Assembly: GCA_022264855.1 (NCBI GenBank)
Contig: JABYQU010000021.1
Span: forward strand, 62,001-126,000
From: Lenzites betulinus
Lineage: Eukaryota > Basidiomycota > Agaricomycetes > Polyporales > Polyporaceae
Direction of reading: 5' to 3'
Length of the DNA stretch: 64,000 nucleotides
The position numbers were made by a program, and so were the translations under genes. Below the pieces are notes generated by a model. That model was not told the DNA's origin, ran no database searches, and worked only from the letters and a program-made list of their open reading frames with translations. This document shows positions 24,553-35,540 of this stretch, in pieces (position 1 is the stretch's first letter; every line of letters begins with the position of its first letter).

Positions 24553-25652
24553 TTAGTATCTTCGATATGCCGGGGGGAGCGTTGCAGGCGTGATATTCCC
24601 AAGCTCGTCTACAGTGTCGCTGAAGGTCTCATCGGGCGGATCGCCAGCCAGACGTATACCTCCATCTTCTTCGTGCGCTGGAATCGCACTTCCGAGACTA
24701 TGGCTCTTGGCAGTTCTGACATTAAAAAGGTCTGTAAGAGGTGCACCTGCCACGGCGCTGCCCGCACTCAATCCGCGCGCCCCGCCCGCTGTAGCGCCAG
24801 CAGCGAGGTTGTCAACTTTCGAAGACGGTCCCCGCTCATTTGCGTTCCGCCTTGGAGCTGATTGTGGCTTGGATCTCCTGCTGCGCCGTGGCGGGCCGTC
24901 GAACGCTGGCAGTCCAATGTCACTTGCGGGGAGGGAGACGATCACTGCCGCGGCGTCCGAGAGTGCTTCTTGTGGTGGGTTGTCGGTAACCGGAGATGGG
25001 AGCGGAGAGGGCTTCGGCGGTGACATGAATGGCTCTTGGACTGCGATGTATCATTTAGCCAACTACCGGTTACTAAGCGTCGTGAAGTTGACAACTCACT
25101 CTCGAAGAATAGAGGCTGCTTCCGTCTGCGCCTACGCCGGACAAAGATGAGCGCTATTAGGACGCTGGTCACTATTATGCAAGCCCCAACGGCGATGCCG
25201 GCCAGGTCCCCCACGTTCAGTCGAGATGGCGAAGGGGTTGGTGTAATCGGAGCAGGAGAGCGAGAGTGAGATGCGTTTGAGGAAGTAGGTGACGCGAGAG
25301 AGCTGGTGGTACCAGTGGACGCGGAAGAGCGAGAAACCAAGAGGAGAGAAGAACTGGAGGTCTGCTTAGACAAACAATCGTTGGAACCGTCGATGGCAGC
25401 GATGGCCAGGCTCGTGCGCGATGCACCCTTACTATCCAGGATGGATACATAAAAAGCGCACCCAGAAGGTACGGACACGTTCCAGTATAACGAGGTGTCT
25501 TGGAGATGAGGGAAAGTTATGCTTTCGTTTATCGGTACGTTTGTCGTGCAGGGGTTTGTCAAGATTGTGAGGCTGTATTTCGGTACTCCGCCTGACCACA
25601 AGATCGGCAGCAACGTGCATTGGCTGACCATTGTCAGAAAATCCATATTCAT
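24553..25652 (-). CDS. Ser/Thr-rich single-pass surface protein, left copy
   Basis: An extracellular domain with GGV.....L, Y-W-N-V-S-V-P-S-G and L-D-S-K-G-A-S-R is followed by a Ser/Thr/Pro-rich stalk (SSSSLLLVSRSSASTGTTSS). One transmembrane helix follows (VGACIIVTSVLIALIFV) with an RRRRRRK stop-transfer. A phase-1 intron near 25099-25040 joins the cytosolic tail, which contains RRSRRSKPQSAPRRNANERG and ends LPPAYRRY at 24553. The layout resembles fungal wall-sensor or mucin-like proteins. The N-terminal exon and the signal peptide are not certain; the 25652 ATG is the first in frame. The paralogue at about 32972-34148 lies in the opposite orientation and shares the intron position. Confidence 0.7.
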
Positions 25653-27701
25653 CTCGAGCTGATCCCTAGATCTGGTGGTGATGAAGTAAGGTGATCATGT
25701 CCAGAAAAAGGGATGAAGCGCAACGGACCCGATATCTCGCTTGCTCCTGTCGGAGCCAACAGGATACTTTTGCGTAGTCTCATTCTTCGTCTGCAATTGG
25801 CGTGGATCGAGGCTACACTCCGACTCGGAGGGTGTCGCTGAATCTATGAATAATCTAGTTGAATTCGAGCCTATGCAGCATTACGAATCGCGAACCTGCA
25901 AGGTTCAGCAGATGTGCCACTTCCGACATGGATGACCCTATTTCCCGCGCAGTCGCTGATGATTTGTCGGGTTGGTCGCCTGTCAGTGTGGTTCAAAAGA
26001 GAGGTGCAAGTATGCGGAAGATTGTGAAGGAGAATGTGTAGCGGCGAGGGGAAACTTGAGAGCAAGTCGAGGACTGATCACGGGCACAAATATCTGAGAA
26101 ACCAAATACATCAGCTGCGAGGGACGTGGAATATTGAGACGACACTCTATGGCGCGCAACCTGAGATCGCAGTATGGTGATTGGATATACTATTCCTTAC
26201 AGTTTGTTGGTTGGACTGCGATTATTGAGGGCCCCAAGGCCTCAAGTCTGAAATCTGAAGACTTCAAACTTGTAGTGATAGCAACGACTGCCACACTGCA
26301 CGATTCGTCTGACGACTAGTGGCCATTTCGACTATACTATTGTAGCCCTTCTTCTGTAGGACGTGCCTAGTGATCCACATCTCATAGGTTCACTAAATTT
26401 CGAACATACGTAAGCGTTTCAGCCAGACTCGGAGTCATTGAACGTGCATGCTATCACTGGCACTCACCGACGTTGGATTGCCTCCTCGTCGGCGTGAATC
26501 ACCCCGGGCTCACATAAACAAATGCTCCGGGCGACCACCTCAAAGTGAATTGAGTCCATACAGTCTGGAACCTGACCAGGTGTAGGAGGAGGAGCTGAGC
26601 CAGCTTTTGCTAACAGTTTCTTTGTCCTTATTTACAAACATAGTATCGGGGCGCTTAGTAACCGTGAGTTTCGAGCTGCCACCATGATCAATCGATCAAG
26701 TCCCGACTCACTATCCCAGCGCTGCGCTCACAATTGCCACTGATATGTCAGGTAAATCCTGTATCTGTCGTATCTTGGACTTGGACAACAGATGACGCGG
26801 AATGTTATCACGGCGCGCGTCACTCACTCTTCTGGCCTCTGGTTGGCAGATGCGCCGGCAACGCCAGGATGCTATTTGCCTTGTCGCTGTATACGGCATA
26901 CATCCAGTATACATTGCTCAACAGGGCTATACTGATGGGTGGTACCACGTGCGGGCTCACATCGTCAAAACTCGCGGGGATTTATATATTTATAGCTGAG
27001 CTCAGTAGTATCACGGTGAGTACGCACTTTATTGCTACGGCAGCAACCATACATGATCATGATATATATGTTGGACATAGCTGCATGGCGAGGAGCATCA
27101 AATCCTCCCCGAAGTTGAAGGCGCCCGCGTGGCGAACTGTGGTCCTCCCTGGGTAACCTTCTCACCAGGGCTGTCCTGGCTTACCCCCGGGAGGCCATCA
27201 GGGCACTCCGGTATAACACGGACCCTCTCCAGCCTACCGCGTGTACGTAGCTACGAACACTGCAGTTGACTTCCTGTGTTCGACATCCTGTATTCGACAT
27301 CATGTCCCTCGCGTCCGTCTGGTTCCGCCCCAACTGGCAGCACTGCGAACCGTTCGGTGAGCTTCCCTGTTTCTTGGCGCACTTTCCTCCCACGAATTGT
27401 AGGGTAATCCAGATTGGTAGGCCCCTGGGCGAAAGAGTCTTCGGGCCGATGCCCAAGATGCCCGCCTCCGGGCCTCAATCTACGAAGCGCATTGCTAGGC
27501 TCCGCGCACGCCGGGCATCCAGTCCGCTGGGTATGGTTCACGGCCTGGACTGAGGGATCTGCCATGTGGCTGGTATCCCATGGCGTGCGCAAGAGGCCCC
27601 TTGCTCGCGAGCGTTCCTGATAAACATGAGGACCTCACGAATGTCGTCGAGTACGAGAAGCCCAGTCATTTGCTTCCTCTACACTGCGTACACACTCGTT
27701 C
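25653..27701. other. intergenic, no gene seen
   Basis: Two kilobases with only short unsupported frames. GGCACTCACCGACG near 26459 resembles the CTCACCG element of the peptide promoters, but no signal-peptide frame follows it. This stretch must contain the promoter of the UstYa-type gene at 27702. Confidence 0.4.
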
Positions 27702-28384
27702 ATGGATAACCGCTCCGCACTCTCGTGGAAGGGCCCCTTCTACACCCTCCTCGCCTTCACGGTTCTGAATATCGCTTTCGTCGCCCGCATCTCTCGCATT
27801 TTCCAAGATGTCATGCCTCGGGAGGTCGCATACAGTGAGCGCACCCATCCAGTGCACATACCCTGCCTCGACCACTGACGACTGTCACCTCCCCAGCCTG
27901 GATCGGCGACGACTACCCCACCGAGCTCCCACTCAAGCTCCCGCCCGTCGCGCTCGAGTTCGACGGCGCCGCCCCCGCGCACTTCGCGCTGCTCGCCAAC
28001 GACGACTGGGCGGCGGCCTTCACGCCCGACTTCGGGTTCACGACCGTCGGGCCCGCGCACCTGAACCGCACCTTCCAGCTCGCGATGCAGCACCAGATGC
28101 ACTGCCTCGACGCGCTGCGCGTCGCGCTCGCGATGGGCGGGCCCGCGGACCAGCTGCCGCACAGCGAGCACTGCCTGCGCTACCTCCGCCAGAGCGTGCT
28201 CTGCTACGCGGACACGACGCTCGAGGAGAGCGCGGTCGCGGTGCATAATGGGAGGCTCCGGCATTTGTCGCAGCAGGGGTATGGGGTCGTGCATCGGTGC
28301 AGGGACTGGACGGCGCTCAGGCGCTATCAGGAGGAGCACCCGCCTGTCGACCTGGGGGACGCGCCTGAAGGTGCGGAGGGCTAG
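27702..28384 (+). CDS. UstYa-family (DUF3328) oxidase homologue 1
   Basis: Type II membrane protein of about 206 residues. Exon 1 (27702-27834) gives a short N-terminus and one helix (FYTLLAFTVLNIAFVARI). A 62-nt intron (27835-27896) leads to TWIGDDYPTELP. The two family motifs are present: HQMHCLDALR and HSEHCLRYLR, the second followed by CYADTTLE. It ends near WTALRRYQEEHPPVD. In ascomycetes such HxxHC proteins (UstYa/UstYb) carry out oxidative cyclisation or cross-linking of secreted ribosomal peptides in ustiloxin and cyclochlorotine pathways, probably with copper. Here the gene sits between two copies of the membrane-protein set and 3-7 kb from secreted-peptide genes. Coding sequence is strongly GC-rich. 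The biochemical role is inferred from the family only. Confidence 0.85.
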
Positions 28385-28835
28385 TTCGGCGCAGGTGCCT
28401 CGTTCCGCTGGGGAGGAGTAATTGTGCGGTGTAGGGTGGCGTTTCTTCACAGATGCAATACGATGGGAATGATGACGTCTCCGTTCGAGTCGCCATACGG
28501 CCACACTCCCGAGTCCGTAGCGTTACTTTCGGGAGAACTTTAAAGAGCCGGAACATCTTTCCCGGTGGATTTTAAAGAACACACTTTCAAACGACCTGTG
28601 CTCGGACAGCGTACGTATTACGAGAAATGTCGTAAATTCGCATGCATCATTTACAGAAGCTAAGTGTAGTTACATACAACCCCGGTATAGAAGAGCACCG
28701 ACTCCAAGAGACTTTTCGAGACTAACAGAAGACCAAGGCACAGAAGCCGATACATAGTCCGCCCTCTTCCAACTCCCACCACCCATACCCGAAGCACCGC
28801 CCGCCGTCCGCCGTCAAGCACGCACATTACAGTGA

Positions 28836-30058
28836 TTACACAGGCCCGACCGCGAAGCTCGGGGTCGACTCGCCCGTCTTCATCTCCGCAGAGTACTCGG
28901 ACGTGCTGCGCTCGAGCACCCGCGTCGTGCTCTCGCCCGGCACACGCCGACCAACGTTGCGCACGCCCGGCGCCCACGAGATCTTCGACACGCACTCCAT
29001 ACCGTTTGTCGTGTACGTGCTGCCGGTAGATATACCCAGCGCGACGCGGATGACCATGAGCGTCGGCGCGATCCCCTGCCGCGAAGCGCAGTTAGCCAAT
29101 AGCGCTTTGACCTCGGAGAGATTTACCGGGCAGACTCACGTAGATCTGCACGGCCAAAACACCCGCGATGCCCTCCGCGGGGTTCTCGAGCGAGACGAGC
29201 ACGACGAGCACGAGCTGCACGGCGAGGTAGATCAGCCCACTCTCCACGATGACCGCCATCGCGTTGTTCGCGAGGCGCGCGGTGCTCCGGAGCGTGTTCG
29301 AGGACTGCGTGTGGCGCGTCATCCACCAGATCTTGAACACGAGTAGCCCGCTCGCCATCACGTTCGTGCACAGCGGGAGCGAGTACCCCGCGACGGTCAG
29401 GGGCACGATCGCGGCCGGGGGTGCCGGCGCAGAGGGGGACAGCGTGACGACGAAGTGCGCGACTTGCATCATGCAGCCTGTTGCGATTGTGTGGTGTGTT
29501 AGTACGGGTGATAGGAGGAGGGGAGGGTTGGGCCCGTACCGAAACCGGCGACCGCTGAGAGGACGGGGAGCACGAGGACCCAGTAGTTGCCGCGCCACAT
29601 CGCCCAGCAGCGGTAGATGAGCATGGCGTCACCGAGGAGATCACATATGGAGATGAGGATGTCCGCGCCGACAAGCTGCTTGGTCTCGTCGGCATAGCCG
29701 TTCACACCGACCGCTTGCTAAACGGAGGCGAACTGTTAGGAGCGAAGCCCCGGGAGATTTCGCACAATAAAACTTACAAGAGTGGTGTAGAAGTGGTTGA
29801 ACTCGATTCCGTAGTGCGTCGTGCACGCAGCAAACAGCAGACAATGGATCGCGAACACCGTCGGGTTGAGCTCTCCCTTGCGGCCCCGCCGCAGGAGCAG
29901 CCCGATTGAGATTACGAAGAGAACACTGTACACGCCTAAAAACCGAGTAAAAATATGCATCTTTCAAAGCGGAGGCTGTTCGCATATATAGAAGACATAC
30001 CCCATAACACGGATTCGATAGCGAACCCGACCAACGCGGCGGTGTCGTTCGATATCAT
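28836..30058 (-). CDS. seven-helix membrane protein, right copy
   Basis: Paralogue of the gene at 22655-24009, on the same strand. It starts MISNDTAALVGFAIESVLWG at 30058 and continues through VYSVLFVISIGLLLRR, FAIHCLLFAACTTHYGIEFN, LVGADILISICDLLGDAM, GNYWVLVLPVLSAVAG, VPLTVAGYSLPLCTNVMASG, AVIVESGLIYLAVQLVLVVL, and GIAPTLMVIRVALGIST. The C-terminal tail ends STPSFAVGPV (TAA at 28836-28838). Helical segments are well conserved between the two copies; tails diverge completely. Exon borders fall at the same places, so this is an old duplication. The role is unknown. Confidence 0.78.
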
Positions 30059-30269
30059 CGTAGGCTCGAGCAAGAGGGACGTGAGACCGGTCCTGGCGTT
30101 CCCGGAGGTTCTTATAACGTTGTCAGTGCGTTATAAGTGTATGGTGGGGCCTTGGAGATGCCAGTGGCGAGCTAGGCGACAGATGGGTCAAAAGGCGGAC
30201 ATCGCAAGACAGGCGAGCTACGTACCCCGGCAAGATGGACACAGGCCAAGGGGATAAGGCACGACTCTT

Positions 30270-32380
30270 TCAGCGTTTCACTTCATCAGGTGTGCGCGGA
30301 CGATGAGCATACGCATAACCTCTTCGAGCTCCTAGGAACATGGCCCGCCCCAGACTGCGGAAGTCGGTCGTGTCATCCTCCGTGTACGCCGCGCCACCCA
30401 CGCGTCGTCCAGGATTTACCATGAGCTCGCCACTCGAGGCAGCTTCTCGCGGAGATTCCTCGTCGTGTGGCCCCGTGATTGAGAATCTCGTCTTCATCGC
30501 CTTCTGGGCAATTGTTGAACGTAGGTTGCCGTAGGTAGACCGAACATTGACAGCCTGGGATGAACCTCCGGTCAGATTGTACGTACCGTCCTCGGTGCGG
30601 CCCCAAAGCGGAATCCGTTTTGCACAGAATGGACGCCAAGAGAGCCGGGAGGCGGAGTAATCAGTGTTACGTCGAGACCGATGGACATTCGCCGCAATGA
30701 ATGCCCTATCCAGAGGACGGGCACCATGACGGGGTTCGGCATCGATGCCCTGAGCTTGGATCGTAAGGACGTAACTTTGATAACGATGCGTGTTGCACGC
30801 GCAGCGGCAGCGCAACACCCGCGTTGAGTAGTTCAACGACGAGATGCGGCGTACTGCACAGATAACGGATGGACGTCATCCGCTGCCTCGAGCATGTGCC
30901 TAATCCAGTGTCTACGAGGGGTCCTCGAGCAGACCGCCCACTGTAGAATCTGACATCGAAGACTGGGATGGGCGTATGTCCCCCCGCTGCGATAGGGTGT
31001 CTTGAAAGTGGTTATTTCTTGGCTGTATTCGAACTCCTCCGAGCACGCTATCCATGCGGGACATACGAAATAAGTCGGGGTATGCGTACTCTTGACGCCG
31101 TTACGTGCGAGCGATCTGGGGGAAAAATTGAGTATATGTAGGCCGCGAGATTTGCCTGAGTCGTACATCCACAGTACTTGTCATCGACGTGAACTTCTTC
31201 GCACACCCAACACATTCTCAGCACTTACCGACATGCACTTCATCGCCGCACCTATCCTCCTGGTCCTCATCGCCGCTCTCTGTGGCAGTCCCGCGGCGGC
31301 ACTGCCCGCAGCTGCGAACGCGGCCGGCATAGAGTCCGGCCCCGTCGTCGACCTGAAGTTGTGGAGCGACAAAGGGCACGTCGAGATCCCCTCTGGTAAG
31401 GACTGTCATGATTCTTTGAAGATTGTATAGGCTTGACTGACCCCGGTAACTTAATCATCAGAGTAATCGTCCGAGGCGCATAGCACCTTGTACGTCTGTG
31501 TATGTCAATGCGCTGGGAGTGGAACGGCCTGCTCACTTACTCTTCAATAGCAGGATTCGACATACATATGGCCATGGCCCTAGGCCTAAGAACGGTTTTT
31601 TGAGGCTTGGGGAATCAGTAACATGAATGACATGTGGAATACCTTTCGAATATGCAGTGGTGACAACTATGATTATGCTCTTGTCATATCCTCATTGTTA
31701 CGAGCATTCTTTGACATCCGGCCTTGCGTTGTACATCTACATGAAGTCAAGATACTGTTACGCACATTATTATGGAAGGGCTTACCGACGACACCCTGTG
31801 GGTGTATGTTGAAAGCGCTCCAGGAACGATATCGCAATCCGCCATGATGACACGAGAAGCATAGAATGTATTCGCGGGCGCATAGGTACAAGACAAAGAT
31901 GTATACAAAAAGGGATCCATCAGACATACGTCCGGCTCGCTGGTTCGCGCTCCAAGCCACTCCGAAGAGGGCAAGCAGACACGATCCAAACGTCCTCGAG
32001 ACCACCCGAAGGCAGCCATGTTCTCGGTTATACGAGCGGACGCTGAAGTCATCGGCTGGATAAGAAGGATGTGGCATGTGTAAACATGCGAGACTCGAGT
32101 TAGTACCTATAAAATAGATCCTAGCTGAGTATGTTCTGAGGAAACAGCGATGTCGGGAGCGCATTTTTATACGGCGGTGAGTTTAGGGCAGGTTCGTATA
32201 GGCGCCCTTTTGGGAAACCATTCAACTCCGGGAAACGCGGACGGCTTCTGACTTCACAGTAATCTTCAAGTTGTGGGATATGCATGAGGTTTTCGTCAAA
32301 GCACTAATGTCATGAAGGCATAGACCATTAGGCTATGGAATAAGGACACATCGCAGCTCGACACTAATCAGCGAACGAAC
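30270..32380 (-). repeat. right arm of ~1.9 kb inverted repeat
   Basis: Reverse-orientation counterpart of 19545-21520 (see that entry). It contains secreted-peptide gene B and, at 30520-31010, the counterpart of the possible degenerate gene. The far part, 31680-32330, aligns with 19610-20250 and seems non-coding in both copies despite a long open frame (MRSRHRCFLRTYSARIYF on the minus strand here, plus strand in the left arm). The arms enclose about 9 kb. Confidence 0.76.
31233..31466 (+). CDS. small secreted peptide B (W-x-[GD]-x-x-H family)
   Basis: Predicted 55-residue secreted peptide. ATG 31233 opens MHFIAAPILLVLIAALCGSP. The mature part ends LKLWSDKGHVEIPS. The phase-1 intron is 31396-31461 (GTAAGG...CATCAG); the second exon is only AG+TAA, giving a final Glu. 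The gene is the inverted-repeat partner of peptide A: the signal peptide is nearly identical, while the middle differs (AAGIESGPVVD against AAVVPVVD). This is the pattern of a conserved leader with a changing core. AGTATATGTA at 31131-31140 is a plausible TATA box about 100 nt upstream of the ATG. Confidence 0.7.
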
Positions 32381-32971
32381 ACCCGTTAAGATAGGAGCAA
32401 GGCAGTGGCTGAGGCGGCAATCCGGCGGCGGTAATCGATTGTATCTAGGTGCATAGGAGTCTGAACGATGTCCTAGACACAGGTGACATCCGGCGACCCT
32501 ATGAGATGTGGGTAACCACTCGTTTCCTTTGAGTGAGCAATCGTCGTCCACATCTTTCGCAGCTCATGTTTGTCGCTTTTCAGATATTTGTGGCGCTCTG
32601 TGGATGGCTTTCCATATATCCTCGATCCACCACTCGCCACCACACCGTGCACCTCCACGCTCGTAGTTCTCCGCATAGGAACTCTTCTGTCTATACTACA
32701 CTGGCAGTCAATGTGCCGGAACACAAACAGCAACCATAGCACGCATGCAGAACCGTATAGGTTCGTAAACCGACGTGTTGCTTGTACTCCAATCCGTCTA
32801 ACTTGTTTACAGCACACACAGAACTACTACATCCAACCACGTCCTCGGAGTCTCGCAGGCGCAGCCACAGTCCACGCGTATGGCGGGCGAGGATGGCACC
32901 AAGCCAAGGGTATCTAGTTCTCACCGGCTGGCCCGCGACGGACTTGATGTCGGGTTGGTCGCTCTTCTTCC

Positions 32972-34148
32972 ATGTTCGCCTATGCCTTTTGCTCAACATG
33001 CGAAATCCGTTACTCCAGCAGTACGTTGAAGTTTTCCACGCTCTTCCCGATAAGCGTCACCCAGTGCGAGTCGATACCAATCGATTGGACTGGCGGAGTA
33101 CCGCCATACAACCTCACAGCCATTGGCGAAGTCTTATTCACCAGCCCAAGCATACATTTCACGTATCTGCAGGACACATCATACCAGTGGAACGTGTCAG
33201 TACCTTCTGGGCACAGTTTTTACTTGAGGGTAGCAGATAGTGTGGGCGGGGTGAACGGAACAGACGCAAGCCCAATCATCAACGTCCTCGATGGTGCCGA
33301 CTTCTGTCTGTCTGCGCAGGCCTCCATTTCTGCTCTTCCCTCATCGTCCCCCTCTGCCGCGTTCATTGGTACTCCCAGCACTCTCGCACTACCTCACTAC
33401 TCTGTTCCGACTGCAGCAATACCCTCCTCATCTGTATCTTCATCAGCTTCTGGAGGGCCCCCACTTAGCGCGGGGGAACGTGTCGGCATAGCAGCTGGGA
33501 CATGCTCAACGGTCGTCTCTGTTCTAATCGTCGTCAACTTGATCTGTCGCAGGCGTAGTAGCCGCAAGCAGTCTCTGTTTGAGGGTGAGTTGCCAGTGCC
33601 ACCTTTGCGGCGCCCGACTAGCTAAACAACGCTTCACAGTCAAGGAGCCCTTCACGTCTCAAAGGAGCCGGCCTATACCAACCCCAACTACCGGTATCGA
33701 AGCACACTCCGATGCAGCGGCAACAATCGGGTCCCGTCCCGCGAGTAGCTTTGTGTTGCCAACACCAGACGCTTCGCCACGGCGCAGTGCGCCGCCAAAG
33801 CAACAGTCGCCCCCGAGACGGAACGCACGCCAGCGGGGGCGGTCCGCGAAGCTCAACAATGCCGCTGGCGGTGCGCCGAACGGAGCGCGGGATGTTGGGG
33901 TCCTGGCGACTGTGCGCAGTGCTTTAACTTTAGGCCGAGCGGCGGCAGGTGCTCCCCCACTGGAAGGCCTCGTGGATGCCAGAATCGAGAACGCCAGTCT
34001 CGTTGCCGTGTGCAATACCCATGAGGAAGACGGAGGGGTGCGACTGGCTGGCGGGCCGCCCGACGAGGCCTCTAGCAATGCAAGGGAAGAACTCGTCGAC
34101 ACCGCGTCTGCGACTCGGACCCTACCCCCGCCATATCGTAGATACTGA
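32972..34148 (+). CDS. Ser/Thr-rich single-pass surface protein, right copy
   Basis: Paralogue of 24553-25652 in the opposite orientation. The extracellular part carries IDWTGGVPPYNLTAIGE, TYLQDTSYQWNVSVPSG and a Ser/Thr/Pro-rich stalk. The helix is VGIAAGTCSTVVSVLIVVNL followed by CRRR. The intron 33585-33639 (GTGAGT...CACAG) falls at the same codon as in the left copy; the tail begins VKEPFTS and ends LPPPYRRY. It shares HEEDGG[IV]RLAG and PPDE with the left copy. The start is uncertain: 32972 is the first ATG of this frame, but the signal peptide may lie in an unresolved upstream exon near 32947. A cell-wall sensor or surface role is a guess from layout. Confidence 0.7.
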
Positions 34149-34947
34149 GGTAACGTCGTTTGTCTCCGTGCTATGGGAGAACTGGTCCTAATGAACCTCA
34201 GCCGTATTACCTATGTCCGGGGTCAACGCACCTGGCTAGGGAACGCAGTGCGTTCTCTGGTTGTCGAAGCATCTGTCATGAACGGTGGGACGGCTTCAAA
34301 TGTAATATATCAACTGATCAGCCATACATACGCCAACCCTCAACGTTCAACACGAGATGTCTCAGCCTGCTCCTTGGATGCTGATTGAGCGACTCGACCA
34401 GACTTCTGCTCCTATAATGCAGTGTACAGGTACGAGCATCGGAACTATCCGGGGGCCATATGTCCGCTTTCGAAGCCCAAGTGCTCCTGATACCAGCCTC
34501 GAGGATGAGCCACTTTGGGCATTTTCCTTGCAATACTCGTCAAAAAGCAGCGACGCCGATAAGCCCGACGCGGTAGTAGTACTTCAGTACTTACTTAGTC
34601 GCAGGAACGATACTTCTTAACTCGATTCGCGACGCCCGGTGTCGGAACCGGCGTACTGTACCACCATGTCCAAACTTTCTTTTGGACGTGCTTCCATATG
34701 ATGCGCTACTCATCATGCAACCGCGCCGATGCGTGCGCTGTCCCCTTTCAGAACGCCACAAGGACGTCGCGTTATCGTGTCCTCGAGCAAACCTTCCCTC
34801 GGGCGTTGGGGATATGAACACCCTCCGCGCGGACCCGCTTCTCCGCCCTCAAGGATCCTGCGCGAGCCTATCCCTCGTAAGTCTTCCAGCCGGGAAACAT
34901 GCCGCGCGACTGTGCTGACGAGCGACAACTCCTCAGTCGTCTTCACC

Positions 34948-35295
34948 ATGTCCGAATACGCCCGCTTGAACTCTGATTACGACGGGCAAGACGAGGCCGA
35001 CCACGCCAAGGGCGACTCCGTCCTCCACCTCCCACTCCCCGGGGGCGAGTCCCCCACCAAGCAGACGCCCTCAGCGGCGAACCGCATCTTCAGCATGAAG
35101 ACCGGGGTGATGCTCTTGGTCGTTGTGAACCTGCTGGTGTGGGGCTTCGCGGCGCGGCGCCTGCGCTACGTCGCCAGCGTGTTCGACGATGCGTTGGCGG
35201 AGCAGAGGATCGAGACGCGTGCGCTGCCGCGGCCTGACCCGCTCGACGGGTTGTTGGGATTTTTGGAGGCAAAGCGGGCGACAGGAGGAAAGTGA
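34948..35295 (+). CDS. 115-residue single-pass membrane protein, right copy
   Basis: Single-exon paralogue of 21866-22213. MSEYARLNSDYDGQDEADHA opens it at 34948, the helix is GVMLLVVVNLLVWGF, and the C-terminus is LLGFLEAKRATGGK. The helix and the segment AARRLRYVASVFD-[ED]-ALAEQR are almost unchanged between copies, while the linker (GGESPTKQTPSAAN against GGEPTTTRANSAAS) varies. The family is unrecognised. It may assist the neighbouring membrane oxidases, but no evidence exists beyond position. Confidence 0.72.
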   Translation: MSEYARLNSDYDGQDEADHAKGDSVLHLPLPGGESPTKQTPSAANRIFSMKTGVMLLVVVNLLVWGFAARRLRYVASVFDDALAEQRIETRALPRPDPLDGLLGFLEAKRATGGK

Positions 35296-35540
35296 AGGAT
35301 GTGGGTTGGAAAGCTTACAAGTCTGTGTGGTAGGGTGTGGACACGGTCATATGTTCTTCCCTGAGGTATATACTTTTCGGGAGGCTTGATGAACCTGTCT
35401 CAACCATGTTGTCGTTTCTGGTGTACCGACTGTACATACATTGTACAGCGCGAGAAGCACGTACAAGCTGGACAGACAACAGGCTACAAAATCGATACGG
35501 AGACCTATGTCCTCCGCTATCAGGACCAAAGCTCCATGAT

